64,000 nucleotides of DNA from Pelomyxa schiedti (GCA_020536535.1 JAHLWZ010000751.1:98074-162073); one strand, 5' to 3'; positions 10,947-24,935 are shown, counted from the stretch's first letter. The notes: generated from the letters alone by a model not told the origin. Made by a program: numbers and translations.

Positions 10947-13222
10947 ATGCTCACCGATACTGTGCCGTTGTCGGACCGCTCTATATGTACGAGATCTGAG
11001 AGTGTCGTAGGCATCAACCACGTTGATCTCGACGTCAGAGAGACATTGTTTGATATGTGCATAAACTCGGTACCACACAGTAATGCAGAGTTGGTAAAAA
11101 CTCGTTACGTGCACGTCTGCAATATGCGGCTTAGCTGCAAGTTGGTTGCCAATTCGCCAGAACAATCGCCCTCGACTGCGGCACCACCCCAACCGCTTTA
11201 TCGGGAAGTATATTACACTGTCCCTGCACCATCACCACCACATCCTTTGTCTCCAGTCCCCTCACCCAGTTCATCAACTTCCACTTCTACTCTCCCTCAG
11301 CCAACGGTGAACAATGTTTCACCCACAGAAAACCCTACCACTGTAAATTACAGTTCAGCAGCTCGCCGAATGCCTCAGAGAGCATATGTTCCTCCAACTC
11401 CATCTTCCTTTGATCCAATTGTTCCCCACCCTACCAAGACAGCTAAAAGCGAAAGTACTTTCTCACCACCAACCTAGTGAATTCTTAGCTTCTCAAAGAT
11501 AAAGATGATGATTATAAACTGGCCCTCTCACTGCAACCTCAGAACTGCCCTCTCTGTCTCGACGATGTGGATGTGGACGAAATGCACACGCTTTCTTGTG
11601 GCCATTCATACTGTAGGCAATGCCTGGCTCGCTACTTCCAAGGTATCTTGTTGTGGCTTCCTGTGATTTCACTCACATTTTCTTCAGAACTAATCAATTC
11701 TAAACAGTTGCCTATTTCAGTTTGCCATTCTTCCTCCATCTAATCTCAAACTGACTAATTTCCTCCACAGTGTCCAGACCCTTCTTGCAAACGTGAGGTA
11801 AGAACTTCTCAGGGATGCTACTCTATTAATGTTATTAGATACTGGAAAAAGACATAGAGCTGTTGATACCAAGGGAATTAGTTGAGAAAATGCAGAATTT
11901 CTTGCTTGATTGTACATTTGAGAGAAATCGAGGTAGCGGAAAAAAGTATCTATATCTTACTGGGAAATCCAGACTACAGTTGTTGTCCTTCGCCCGACTG
12001 CGGGTATGTCTTCATTTATGAAGAAGGAGATCCCATTGATTTCACGTAAACCCCTTTTGTACATGACGAGACGTAACGACCACAAGGTGCCCAAAATGCC
12101 ACAAACGGTATTGCTTGCGATGTCGAGTAGAAATGCATGCTGGACAAACATGCGAGTCATATCAACAATGGTTTTAACGACTACTTCTACTTCCTGTCTC
12201 ATAACTAAAGGGCCAAAATGAATTCAAAGGATACCTTTAACAACTTTGTCAAAGGTGCCAAATACAAGCAAGTAGGCTTTGTTTCATTTGATATTCTGCC
12301 TAAGTATAATACTTTTTTAGTGCCCTCAGTGTAGGTGTTGGATAGAACTAGCTAAAGGCGTGCCCCATTCCTCTCAAAAAAAAGTAATAATTAATAATAA
12401 CGTTACTACTCAGGTTGCAACCATATGACCTGCAAATGTGGGCATGAATTGTATGCACTTTTCCCTTTTCTGTGGCCCTCTAAATCAAACAACAGTTGTT
12501 ATTCCTGCGGGAAGAGCTTCCCATGTGGATGTGGGCAGGATCCTCACGCACCGGGATTCCGGCCCAACAACTTTTCCGCAGCGATTTACGCCCCATGGGT
12601 TCTCTTCAAGGGCCTACAGAGAATGCTCGGCATGGGGGGTCAGGAACAACAGCCACAACCGCAACCCGAACCTGAGGACACCAGCTCACCCCACTCAGAC
12701 TCGGTCTCAGAAGAGGAGCGCACTACCTCGGCCGCACGCAGGCCGGATGCCGACCGGGGATCACCGCCGCCCTCTTCACGCGATAATTGCCAGCCGCCGT
12801 CGCTTCAACCAGCCTCGCCCTTTATGAGGCAGCCGGGGCCACTGCAGACTATACCAAACACACCCGCGGCCGCAGCCGTGACACCAATGGCAACAACACT
12901 GGAACGGGCACCGCCCCACCCTCTGATGTTAAATAACCCCCTGGCACAATTCAGCAAGCCGTACGGCCGTGGGGAGCCTCTTCCTGCGTTCATGTTTGGA
13001 AACCAGCCGACACACGCACCAACTCCCATCACCATAAGCACAGAATCACAGCCTATAACAGTAGAGGATACAGCACAGACACAGTCACAGCCCTCTGACC
13101 CCCTAACACAGAACCTACTAAAGGGCATAGAAGAATCAAAAGAGAGAATGCTTCTGGCACTCAGACAACAACAGCAACAACAACAACAAAAGTTCGACTA
13201 CGGCCCTTCAAATAAATTGTAG
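10947..13222 (+). CDS. RBR (RING-IBR-RING) E3 ubiquitin ligase-like protein
   Basis: The first exon codes for a variable N-terminus and a Ser/Pro-rich linker. After an intron at about 11455-11500 comes a RING1-type block, CPLCLDDVDVDEMHTLSCGH followed by SYCRQCLARYF and CPDPSCKRE. Next is an IBR block (SCCPSPDCGYVFIYEE, CPKCHKRYCLRCRVEMHAG) and a RING2-like block (CPQCRCWIELAKGCNHMTC, then KCGHE and CYSCGKSFPCGCG). The RING2 active-site Cys before HMTC is in the expected position. RBR ligases pass ubiquitin through a thioester on that Cys. The C-terminal ~200 residues are Pro/Gln/Thr-rich with a polyglutamine run near 13170-13190. Substrate is unknown. Borders of the small exons between 11640 and 12420 are approximate. 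Confidence 0.82.
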
Positions 13223-13261
13223 ACAAAAGGAAAATAAATGATACAATACTGTCACTCATTA

Positions 13262-15298
13262 CTATCTGTTTCGTCGGCATTGTCTCTTGCTGTATTTATG
13301 GTGAGGAGTATTTGCGTAAAGGGAAGTCATACCCTGTAAAGCATGGTAGGCACCCAAGATTTCAACAGTGAGGGCTTCTTTGTTGTCAATAAGGTCAGAG
13401 AGCCGAGTTAATTCTATTGACTCCAACAGTATCCCAGTGACTTTGCCCACTTTTTCTTGAGGTATGAGTTGCTCGGCTTCCATGAATATAGCTTCCCCAA
13501 TAAGCTGTTTCGTGTCTGCTTCGGTAGTGAGTGGTTGTGGTTGTTCTTCAGCACGGTGATGGTGTAGTCGTGGCGGCAAGATTGGAGGGTGATCGTAAGC
13601 AGGATACTGAAACGGGGTTACTACAGAGGGCGCTGGCCATGGCGCTGCCATTGGAGCAACCGGGTAAACTAGCCTGGGTACCTGCAAGATAATAATAAAA
13701 AAAAAAAAAGAGGGAGGAAAAGAATAGGAACACCATGTAGGGAAATGCAGGTCGAAAGGGTCTTGGTTTACTCTGGATTTACAATGAGATGGTTTACATT
13801 CTTACTACTATGGGAGCACACGTTCAATAAATCATTTAGTGCCATAGAAAACTGAGAGACCAAATCAAAGACTGGTGACTTCCTGTCTTAATATTAACTT
13901 CCCACAGGAATTTGAAATGCCTACCGCTTGGATATGCATGCGTAAATCTTAATGCCACAGAGTGTTGATCCATTCTTTTCCTGGACAATTCTGACAGCCT
14001 CTTTTGAGGTATTGAACTCCACAAAGCCAAATCCAAGCTGCCGGGCATGTCCTTTGCGTACAAGAACGGCCGACCTTGGAACGATATCGGTAGTCGCAAA
14101 GTGTTGCAGCAAAGTGGCTTTATCCACCTCAGATGATAAATTCTTTACAAAGACATTGGGAAATTCCGACACGTGGGTCTGTGTCACTATAGAATTAATC
14201 ACAGCACTAAAATCCTGGTGGAAATGCGCAGGATACACGTGCAAGGCGTGGGTAGCCCCTTTAGGTCCGAGCATATAATTGTTCATATCATTCATAGCCT
14301 TTTTGAAGTCACAGGGATACAAGTTTCAAAAATATATGATACTTGAATAGCAGACGACGGATCTTGAAATTCAAGTAAGGCTTGATGAGTGGATGACGCA
14401 TTCGAATCCTTTATAACTTGAAGCTTCAGTATGGGACCAAATTTCTCTGCTTCAAGTCACTTTTTTGTGTATTTGACTGTTTCTTCACCAAAATGAGAAA
14501 CAAGATCACGTTCAGATGTAAGTGCACTGAAGTTCTTGATACAGATGGTGGCGTCAGTCCTAGTTGGGGTAAAAGGAGCAAAGGGTCCCAGAGTGCTGAG
14601 TGAGAAGAATGCAAGTTAAATATGAGAAGAAACAAAAATCAGATATACAAATGAGTTTCATGACCACCCATTTCACGGGCAGCAGTGGAAGCTCCATCAG
14701 AACTGACAAAATTTGCAACAACCAAACCAGAGGTACATCTTGCAATAGAAACAACTTTCCCGTACTTGTTCCTGTTATTTTTTTTTTGGTTCATTAAAAA
14801 AGAATGGTATTAACAAACACACCCCCAATCATCAAAAAGCTTTCGATCAGAAAGGGCACTAACGTGGTCAAATACAACTTGATATGTTTTTCCAATACTC
14901 TGCGGGATGTACCTGTATCAGGAGATTTAGAATTTATCTAGTTACGTGAAACAACCATGCCGTACCATTGCACTCTGCAAGTTCTGCCCAACATTGTAGT
15001 ATTATCGAGGAGCTCTATAACCTTCTTGGCTGTTTCAACACAATTCAGCAAGTCTCCAGAAATTGAGAAGAATAAACTTATAAATACCCGCCATTTCGGA
15101 AGAAAATCTGACCTGAGCGTACATTCCCGCCACCCCGGCGGTCGTATCCAGCCACCTCTTCCCGATCTTGATACTGTGAATGCGCCCACCGCCCTCGCGT
15201 GCCGCTGCAGACAAGATCTCATGCACTTCAACTGCGCCAACGTTTTTAGGCAGTCCGTAAACTGCGACACACCCGCGCAGGTGTCGCACCCCTCGCAT
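13262..15298 (-). CDS. Polyadenylate-binding protein-like, multiple RRMs plus MLLE
   Basis: The gene starts at ATG 15298. RRM-like units appear in order: VAVYGLPKNVGAVEVHEIL with an RNP1-like YAQVRF; then a second split over small exons around 14500-14900; then NVFVKNLSSEVDKATLLQHF with LGFGFVEFNTSKEA near 13960-14170. A Pro-rich linker follows. The last exon holds an MLLE/PABC domain, recognisable as QLIGEAIFMEAEQLIP then EKVGKVTGILLES and EALTVEILGAYHAL. In PABPs MLLE binds PAM2 peptides; the canonical KITGMLLE becomes KVTGILLE here. RRM1 is shorter and more divergent than in canonical PABP, so this may be a paralogue. It ends only 40 bp from the convergent RBR gene. Confidence 0.78.
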
Positions 15299-15524
15299 CT
15301 CGATCCGGTTTTATTAATAATATTTAGATTGTTGCTGCAGATTTAAGGGTCAGTGGAAAGAGCAAGAGGGAATCCAGTTCCTCTCCTTTTTGTGTAAACT
15401 GATGCTTCCATGAGGTCCGACGTTTCAGCCGCTGTCCTCCAGATGGATATTAGCAGAACAGAAAACAAAACCAAAAAAAAACCGACGAAATAACGCACTT
15501 TGGACGAAATAAAAGCAACAACTA

Positions 15525-16634
15525 ATGGGACGCGTAGACACAACGAAAAGTGCGGCTCCATCGACAGGGACAGGAACAGCCACAGGCACGACGGGCACCG
15601 CGTCTGCCTCCCTCGCATCCCTCCACGCCCTGTCCACAGCCACAACGACCGGGGCTTCTGCAGCTTCCTCCTCCTCCTCGTCGTCGTCGTCATCATCATC
15701 CACTCGATCGCCCTCACCTTCTCCAGTTCAAACTAGAGTGGCGCCTCCAAAGCCCAGGAAAACAGCTGGCTGGGTTCGCGTGGGCGGCGCCCTTAAGGTT
15801 CTCCCTTGCTTTTTTTTCTTTCTTTCTTTGTCACCCACGTTTCTCACTGGACCCCCTTTCGTTCAGTGCATCGAGTCGGATGAGCTGGGGAACCTGTGGG
15901 GAGTCAGCAGCGCGGACGCGATATACTTCCGCTCCAAGTACGCGGACTGGACCAAGATTCCCGGGGGCCTCAAGCAGATCAGCGTGAGCCCCTCGGGCGA
16001 CGTCTGGGGAATCTCCGCCGCCCTCGACGTCTACCACCGGACCGGCTGCACCGCCTCGGAGGCGCAGGGCTCCGGCTGGGAGAAAATCGACGGCAAGATG
16101 ATCCACGTCTCCGCGGGCGAGGACGGCGCCGTGTGGGGCTGCACCCCCGACCACCAGGTCGTGTACCGCTCCGGGGGCCAGGGGGCCATGGGCTCCTGGG
16201 AGCCTCTTGTGGGCAGCGGGGGGCCTGAAATGTGCCAGGTATCGGCGGGCCCAAACTCGCAGATCTGGGCCTGTAGTACAAGCGACGATATCTATGCTAG
16301 AGTTGGTATGTCATGGAATTTCTTTTTTTTTTTTTTTTTGGATTCCACATGGTGAAAGCTTCCCTTAGGCATTAGCCCTGAGAACCCTGGCGGGAAGTCT
16401 TGGCACCAAGTAGATGGGAAATGCATATGGATCAGTGTTGGAAACGACTGTGTGGTTTGCTGCAACAGGGCAAATGCGCTGTGGAAGCGTGTTGGTGTGG
16501 ACCTGATGAACAACAACCCCTTTGGCGACAGATGGGAGAAAATGCCTGGGGGCCTCAAACAGGTACACATAAACCCCAACTGGCTAGTTACTGGGGTCAA
16601 TCAATCTGATGAGATATACTACTGTCACGTTTAG
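15525..16634 (+). CDS. Tectonin beta-propeller repeat protein
   Basis: The ATG at 15525 opens a Thr/Ala/Ser-rich N-terminus including a long Ser run (about 15670-15705). Introns lie at about 15797-15868 and 16305-16362. Tectonin repeats are clear: NLWGVSSADAIYFRS, WTKIPGGLKQISVSPSGDVW, GISAALDVYHRTG, WEKIDGKMIHVSAGEDGAVW, CQVSAGPNSQIWACSTSDDI, and after the second intron WHQVDGKCIWISVGND and WEKMPGGLKQVHINPNW. Each pairs W-xx-I/M-xG-x-L-K-x-I with a V-x-G-hydrophobic strand. About five to six blades are present. Tectonins of amoebae and slime moulds are lectin-like and found at the surface or in phagosomes. There is no signal peptide, so a cytosolic role is equally possible. Confidence 0.85.
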
Positions 16635-16745
16635 AACAATAAAACAAATTCTTTTATTTTTGCTTGTGTAAGAGTTTGGTTTGTTTGCTGTGGAGTTGAT
16701 ATCAATTTCTACACTTGGTAACAATGTCTATTTGGTACAATCGTA

Positions 16746-19700
16746 TTACTCTAACTTGCTCTGAGCCGCGAGGTACTTGCAAATCTCCTTGAATGCTTTT
16801 ATTTTTTGAGTTAGTTTCATCCAAGGGGTTTGAATAGTACAAGGTCTCTCATGAGGGTCAACTGCCCAGCAGTTTGTCATCAATGTACCAATAAACTCTG
16901 GTGTTCCTTCAGGAATTGCCAGCCTCTGAATGACGTAAGTGAGATGACGAAAAGGGAGCCTCACCTTTCCAGCAATTATAAATTCAGCTATTTTCCATTG
17001 GGATGCAAACTCTGGTTCTCCAAAAGGGAGAGTCTCTGCCATTGCAACCCATACAACGAGAGAGTAGCTAAAAGAATTTGACAAAAGGAACTTTGCTTTA
17101 CAGTGGCATGCCTGTAAACATCTGCTGCAGTTGAGTACTTGTCGTTTTCAAGAATCTCTACTCGGAAATGAAAAATATAATAGGGAAAAAGTGGGAAAAA
17201 CCTGGTGCCATATATGCAGGTGTTCCAACACCCTACCTTCAAGGTGAATTAGAGATAAATTCTAAGTACACACCTTCGTGTAGTACTGAGTGGCTTGAGA
17301 CCGATTTATTCCTCTAAAGTGGCTGTTTGCAAAAAAAAGGGGGAAGAAAAAGGCGAATTAGCCCAAACCTGGCAGTCCCAAGATCACTAATTTTACAACA
17401 GACAGGAGCATCGGCATCTAGACACACAACCTGAGCATATTAATACCTGGAGTTTCCTAGGTTTTTTGAGCTTACTAATAAGTTATCCTTTATGTTGTTA
17501 GAACGAGAAAACGAGTGTGTGACCAACCGGCTTGAGATCTCTATTTATTTGTAGAAGAGGAAGTTAGAGAAATTACCCTTTATAGAAGCCAACCTGTGAA
17601 GCATTCCAGCTGAGTGGATGTGATGCATACCTTGTTGTTTGAAAGTGAGGTCCGAATTTTGAAAAGGAAACAATACCCTTTGCACAGTCTGTTAAACATT
17701 TGACCTTGAACGGAACAGAGAATTTGTTCTTGGCCATAGCTGAAGTGAAGCTGCCATACTCACATAACCTTGTTTGAGAGTTTTCACTATTTCCTATTTA
17801 TTACATAATAACATACTCTGTCACTATAGCAAGATTCCCGGGAATCAAACAAGCTCCTGAAAAAAGAGTTTTTAATGGGAGTGAGGGAAATTTTTCGTGT
17901 ACCAACAAAATTCACTACCTATGGAAAGTCAGACTGAAGACATTAGGTTATGGATCAAATACATAGGGACTTTTAAGTTTGTTCATTGCGGAAATTTCAT
18001 TCTCAAAAGCTGTGGTCTCAGCAGAGGAAATTCTTTGGTTCTTAAGAAGTTTGACTGCGACTTCTTGTCCATGCCACTCGGCTCGAAATACCTTTTCTAC
18101 ACCTTACTTGTTGGAGGTTTGACTTAAACTTACTGTTCCATATGAGCCATCTCCAATGGGAGGCTGAGTAAGAGTAATTTCATCGGGATCTAACTGGGGT
18201 CAACAAAAATTGGAGTAACTTACGTTCTGAACCAAGCTTTACAGAAGCTTCAGTAGAAAGTGATATTGTAATCAAGGCATGATTTTCACATTTTTCCCAT
18301 GTTGATCCTTGAATGAGAGATGAATGGACATTTACTTCTGTATGGGCAACCTGCGCATACTCCAAGTGGAATTTCTATATGAAGAACAGTAGTGCAATAA
18401 ACTGTAAGGTAAATAGAAACATCTATCTGCTCTCCCTGCAACATAAAATTAGTTAAAGCGGGAGGGAAATAAAGTACAGAATTAAGTGTCCCAGTGTTTG
18501 GTTCGAACTTCAGGGTGTATTTTGGATTCAACGGAGGAAACAACTTCCAGGTATACTTCTTTTCAGATCGATCGTTTAGAATTGTAAACTGTGATTCAAT
18601 TTGGCGGTCAATAGGAGCCAAATTGGTGTCGAATCCCATGGTAATAGGCTTGGATGGAACCTTCAAAATTGTTGTGACAGGTGTTGTTATTTGAGAAAAC
18701 ATACTGATAGAACAAAATTGTTTTCTGATAAAAGTCTGAGTTTTAATTAGGTTCTAGAGGGAAAATGTAGACAAGAAAACTACATAGACTCTCCAGGATC
18801 AAATGTATTTCTCGCTTGCAACTCAAATCCATACTGAAAGGAAGTAGTAATGGCTTCTTCTGGCTTATTTTTGTATCTACAAACTTGAGAAGGGAAGAAA
18901 AAAAAAACCGACTGTACATTCGCCACAGGATAAAACCGAAAACAATAACAACACATAGGGCAATCAAAAGTATAGGAATAACAATGGCAGCAATTTCTGT
19001 TCTATGTTAATTAACGGAGAAAAAGGAGAGGCAATACTTGAGCCAAGGCTGTTGTGCTTTTTTCCTTGACTTGAGGAATCAGTTGATGGGAATGGCTCTG
19101 TTGATGACATGGGTTGAGATACTGAACTTGATGACTCAGAGTGACTACTACTGCTCTCACTGACGCTGGAACTATCGCTCACACTGTTACTACTGCTACT
19201 AAAACTCTCACTGCTGCTACTTATGCTATTAGATGAAGAATAACTAGGAAACCAGTCAATAGGATATGAGTACTGCTTCTTGGATGTAAGATTAACAAGT
19301 TTAACAGAGAAGCTTTCAGAACACATGAAGTATAGTTCAATTTGCACAACTTGCTGCAGATCAATTGGTCCGTTGCTAGTAACACACCAAACTTCATCCT
19401 CAAACTCACACCAATCACGGATTGATGTACTAGAACTAGCCGAGGCACTAGTTGACATTGACGTACTTAGACTTGGCGAACTTGTGAAAGAACTACTGAG
19501 TGAAGAAAAGCTGTTGCTTGTGGAACTGTACAAATTTGTACTTTCCGAAGAACTCGCGTCGCTGTAGCCATATGAAAAGCTGTCAGAGTGAGAAGATGAA
19601 GAGCTGCTTGTTCCTCGCAGGTGAATTAACAAAGGAGTGACCACGGAGGAAGAGCTTTGACTGGAGCTCCAAGACTCACTGGTTGTACTGTCTGAAGCTG

Positions 19701-22700
19701 AAGTACTTAGTGTGGAATCACTCTGTGATTGTGAGCTACTGAAGGAAGTTGACCCACTGAGGGAGACTGATTCACTAAGAGAAGATGATCCACTCAGAGA
19801 AGATGATCTACTGAGAGAATTGGAGAAACTGGAAGATACAGAGTCACTCAGTGATGCAGAAACACTGCAAGAACGTGATTCACTTTGTAGCAAGACCCAT
19901 AGTGGCAATCCAAGCTCCATCCTTGTGGAGTGATCAATGCACAGGTGAAGGAGGGGTGAATACCAACTCAGATTCATAAAGAAATTTAAATCCTTGGCCT
20001 GCCACTGTTGCCAGTGGCCATCTCTGCTAAAAACTAAAACTTTGGGGATCACAGTTTTGAAATCGGCAATGGAACTGGCAGCATATTTTAGAACAAGCCT
20101 ACAGTTCTTTTAGAGGGAAGTTATTAAGTGAGGGAAAACCAATCTTGCCCAACATCAATAAGACAATGATTTGTTAGAAGAGAAACAGAAGCATTTGTAA
20201 CATGGGAGTACAGAATTCGAACCCCCATTTTGTCAGGGCCACTTAATAGGGAGTTGCTTGATACCTGTGCATAGGTTGATGCCAATAGATTGGAAGGCAT
20301 CGTCATGGGAACTAAAGAAAATTGAGCACAGGTTAAGTGGTTGGTACATACCAACTCGGTAAGAAAACTGGAAATTAGTGGATTGGATTGGGACATATGG
20401 CACAACAGAGTACAAGTCACATCGGACAGAAGTTGGTTCAAAGCTAAAGGGCAGGTCAGTCTTCGCGGCAGTCAGCGTTTGCGAAAGGGATATGGACAGT
20501 GTTGTTCTGAGACCAGTTGCATTGACCTTACTCAGAGTTTAATAGAAGAAATGGAAAAAAGAACGTACCCAACTAAAATTCAATACATAATAACCAGTTA
20601 CATATCCAAAATATGCTGGTTTCCAAAGTAATTCAAAAGTGGGCCACGCCACTTCAATTACAGATGAGAAATTAGCCAGTGGGAAGAGTGGAGTAACAGA
20701 AAGGTTTGTTGCAGGGGTTGGAAGTGTTGGTACACAAATGTCATCAGTATCTTGGAGAAGACTTTTGAAGAGGAGGGCATTTTGATTCTGTGCAGAGCCA
20801 ACATGACTAACACCTGAAGTACTGATAAAATCTGTTGTTGTGAAGCTTTTTTACAGATTAATAATAGAAGGGGTGGGTGTTGGTACCCAGCAACAAAGAG
20901 GAAATCTTTATTGAAACCCAGCGAACTAAACTGTGTGGTACCATACACTGGGCCAAAAATATACAAGTTAGGAAATAAACCATGAGCACCAGACGAATTG
21001 TAAAAAGGAGGTGGAATTACAGCTTCATTTATGTAAGTAGTTTTAGCAAAAAGTGTTAATACCAAGGAAAGGTAAAGTTGCATTTGTAGAAGTGGAAGTA
21101 AACCCTGAGGAAACTAAAAATGGAAGCGTAGGATGTGGTACTATTTCAGTGATGGTAACATTATCAGTGGTATCGATGTCCTGACTATACAAAGTGATAT
21201 TATTGCTGTAGAACTAAACAAATGAGACAAATTTCGTAAGTGAAGATTACCTGGAAGAATGCTATCTTGGGTTTCGTTTGGTTGCTGGTTGTTATAGAGA
21301 TTATAGCTGCGACCCATAGGTCATCTTGATATTCCAATAAAGAAAGACCTGATGGCTTTCATACAACTCAGATTCATTGAGGAAACATGTTTAAGGGCAC
21401 ACCTTCAATGAGAGCCCCTCTGGGGCAGGAATTTCATGGTACACCCAGTTAGAGGAATCAGCAAAGAGACGCGCCACGGCAATGGAGGATTGCGATGTAC
21501 CAAGAGCAACTGCATCAATTCCACTAATGCCAACATGTGAAAACGATGTACCTGGGAACTATTTGTAATTTGTGTTATTGGAAGAAGTTCTACAATACCA
21601 GCAAAATGACAATCAGCAATGGTCCAATTCAAATAATAAGAGAGAATGATTCCACTTTGGCTAGTGGAAGATTGGCAGAATGATCGAACTGACTCAGGAA
21701 GTGGAAAATCTTAGTGCCCCTGTTTAGTTGACACAAATAAAACAGAAAGCACACTTGAAGAAACACTGCCAGCAATCACTCTGAGGAGTGGAGGAGTGAG
21801 ATTAAAAACAAAAAGGATGATTAAGTAAATACATACATCCTTGACTCATCTACCTTGATGTCATAGAATACTTCATTATCAGATTCATACCCCCATGGAG
21901 CTAAAAAAAAAAGGTATTTAGGGGGAAGTGGTAAACGAGAAACAAACTTGACCAATATAAAGAGCAATCTGACATTGAAAAAGATGCAATGATACAATCA
22001 TTTGAGAGTCGCTTATAGCCTATTCCCTATTTCTTCTGAGTGCCCTAAGCACAAATGTGGAGAACACACCACATCATAAGGTAAAGTGGTAGCCTTGATT
22101 CTGACACCACTTCCAGTTCCCACAACTTTAGAAGCTGTCAGACAAAAGAAAGATAGGAAGAAACACTACTGTAAAATAGATTGTTATATGGATCAACGGA
22201 AATCGAGTGAAGCTCTAGGTATTTGGCAGGAAAAGGCTCACTGCACATAACACCACTAGAACTTATTTTTGCCACTTTATAGGAAGAATCGACATAAAGT
22301 ATGGCATATATATCTGAAAAAGAATTCCGTGAGGAGTATAGAAGAAGTGGAAGCAACAACATTCATCATGAATAGCTATCTTCACAATGCTTGACTGGTA
22401 CCATGTTGTAAGCTGAACAATAGACGAGAAGAAAATGTCAGTATCATTGACAGCATCCTGCTGGCAGGTTGTGGAGCAATGAGTACTTTCTGATTGCCAC
22501 AAGCAAAATGGGGAAGATTGACATGTGTCAGAAGATTTAACAGCCTCACATGAACAATTATCAATATCAGCAGGACTCCACTCACATGTTTGAGTAAATG
22601 TGCACCACATACATTGATCACTGAAGAGTATGAGGGATTGGAGAGATATTCTCAACAAAAGGATACTTTAAGTTGCAGTCACCACTTTGTGTGTACCCGG

Positions 22701-24685
22701 AACAATTTGCACATTCAGAGTACACTGGAATACAACCTTGATGTGCGGAGGATACATTACACCACTGACAGTCCTCATTGCAACCTTCCACATGAAGGGA
22801 TTGAGGACAAAGGAGGCACATATCATCCTCATCCATACATGCAAGGGTTTCTGTTGTGTTGCAAATAACACAAGGAAGACTGAAAGAAATTAAATGGCAA
22901 TCTATCTTGTTTGCCAAAATACCTGCAGGATTCAACAGGAATATTACGGCAAGGAGTGCAAAAATCCAGTACACAGCTATGGGTGGAAGTGCACCAAGTA
23001 CAGAAATTTCTTTTGACTTTAGTTTTCCAGAAAAATTAAGGTGTGGGGAACTACTCCTGGCACGTAGTTTCATCAAAAAATGTTTCACACTCTTGGCATG
23101 GGATGGTACTACAGAGGGGCAGGGGTCGATCCAAACACATCTCACAATCAATCATAGTGCAGTAAGTTGGATTACTATTGTATGTGCTGCAGACAGGATC
23201 TATATTTTTCTCAGGAAGGAAAACCTTACTAGTACACACCATAGCTATGAAAATAATATACAGCACCTGTCATTGTGTTCCAGTAAGAGGACACAATATC
23301 TAAATATGCAGGATTGGGAACTCTAAAGAGATAAGTAATGCGGTGCAGATATCAGTGTATTCACCTAGGTGTATCAACGACACTTATTGCTTGCTGTTGA
23401 ACAGTAGAGAAAGGAGGAGACATTGTAAACTTCACCCAGGTGGTGTCATGAAGTTCATAGCGGAAAAACTGTGTTCCGTTGAACATTACAATATCAGGTA
23501 CACCATTGTTGTCAACATCACCAACATCAAGGCTGCAGCTGCCTCCCTGTTGGTAGTCTATGTTTTGGACAGACACCCAGTTGCCACTAGAGTCATGTGT
23601 GTAGAAGTTGATGTTCATGATACTGCTCTTCTCACATGTCACAAATGAGTAGAGATCTTATTTTGTTGGTTCCTGTATTGGGACATGGACAACATACCAT
23701 AAATCACTATGTCTTTGACAGATAAATCCGAAGCAATGGTGAAAAATGGAGTAGATATTGAATAATCATATTTTCCAGCATCACCTTCACAGCACCACAA
23801 GGTGTGGGAGTATGGAATATAAGCAATGACAATATATTTTGAATCAAAGGACTGTGCATCCACATGTGATGGATCACCAGCTGTCCCAAATTCAAACACA
23901 GGCAGTTTTATTGAGGAGGCAGCATCTGGGTATTGTGCATACAAGAGCTGATAATCCCCTCCACCTAAAAAGCCCCAGTCTGCATTAGATGTGCCATAAA
24001 AAAATCCACTTTGAAGGGAATAGGGAGATGTTGATGGCCACACAAGTGGTGTAACAGTAAAAAATGAAGGACTTGCATCTCTGCAAGCATAAGTGTAGTG
24101 GCATGTCCATTTAAAAAACATACGAAGAGATTGCATGATTATCAGTCCAACCGGGAACAGGATCCTCATGGGTCCACACAGTGTAAAACCTCAATGTGTA
24201 GCTATATCCTACCAAAACAATAACCCCTATAGGGTCCTCTCCTGTATTGATTACAAGAGGGGCAACAGCCATGCTCTCAAAAGTTTCTCCTGTGTTTGGT
24301 TGCCAGGATTGAACTTCTGGGTCACCAGGTGGTTCACGTGGTGATGCCAAAGAGGATGCCAGTGGCCAACGTGCTTCCCATAATGTCTAAAAGAAGGGGA
24401 AAGCAAAAAGTATAAATAAAGCATAAAAAAAACAATTTTAAAAAGAAAAACTGGATGGTGACACAACCAAGAAGCAAGGGCTCCACGCCACAGCGTACAA
24501 GTAATTGCTGTCGGAGAACGTGTAGGCTGGGAACAACTCGCAATATTGCTCGCCAAAAACCGACGCCCTTTCGGGGGTCACCATGTACGACTCACACAGT
24601 CCGCCGCACAACGCAACTACTACTACGACAACAACTACGACGATCTCCGACACGCCGCGCCGCCGCACGCACGTCGCCGGACTCA
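16746..24685 (-). CDS. Receptor-like tyrosine-kinase-like (TKL) kinase with FG-GAP, Cys-rich and Ser-rich ectodomain
   Basis: I read one long gene from ATG 24685 to TAA 16746. The N-terminus has a basic start and a Val-rich hydrophobic signal or anchor. The ectodomain includes FG-GAP-like repeats (DVGDVDNNGVPDIVMFNGTQ at about 23450-23540). PSI/furin-like Cys-rich segments follow at 22382-23230 (for example CMWCTFTQTCEW and CQWCNVSSAHQGC), then a long Ser-rich stalk (about 19030-19900). A membrane helix, IAAIVIPILLIALCVVIVF, sits near 18905-18990. A beta-rich juxtamembrane part at 18286-18702 precedes the kinase: PIGDGSYGT, VAVKLLKNQ, YGSFTSAMAKN, MHHIHSAGMLHRDLKP, CKISDLGTAR, GVGTPAYMAPEIL, VVWVAMAETLPFGE and CWAVDPHERPCTI. 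The DFG Phe is Leu. Splicing from stalk to helix and through the kinase was checked by frame. Exons in 20.1-22.3 kb are uncertain. Confidence 0.8.
19030..19900 (-). repeat. Ser-rich low-complexity stalk of the TKL receptor
   Basis: An irregular repeat coding S-x-S and SxSLSxS motifs, locally in 18-nt steps (near 19755-19815, actgagagaagatgatcc-like). It forms a probably O-glycosylated, extended stalk just outside the membrane helix. The opposite strand reads as an acidic Glu/Asp/Leu frame that is a shadow. Confidence 0.7.
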
Positions 24686-24935
24686 TTTTCGACAGTCTTG
24701 CAAACAACAAAATGAAGCGATGTTTCTTCGGAAAAGATTTGGAATGTATGCATCTGTGAACTTGATGAACAATGTTATTATCCAGTCCAAGGAGTCTGGG
24801 GCCGCCGTACTGGTGCCACAAGCAGAACAATACTCAATAGCAATGGAACCATTCCCAGCTCTTCTGTCTCAGTGCATGAGGAGGTTGCTCTGATCTCGCT
24901 GAACGAATTTCGCTGGAAATTCGAAACGAAAAAGA

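Noticed and set aside
15831-16281. Arg/Gly/Pro-rich frames on both strands
   Set aside because: Shadows of the GC-rich tectonin exon.
19712-19933. Acidic Leu/Glu/Asp plus-strand frame
   Set aside because: Shadow of the Ser-rich stalk of the TKL receptor.
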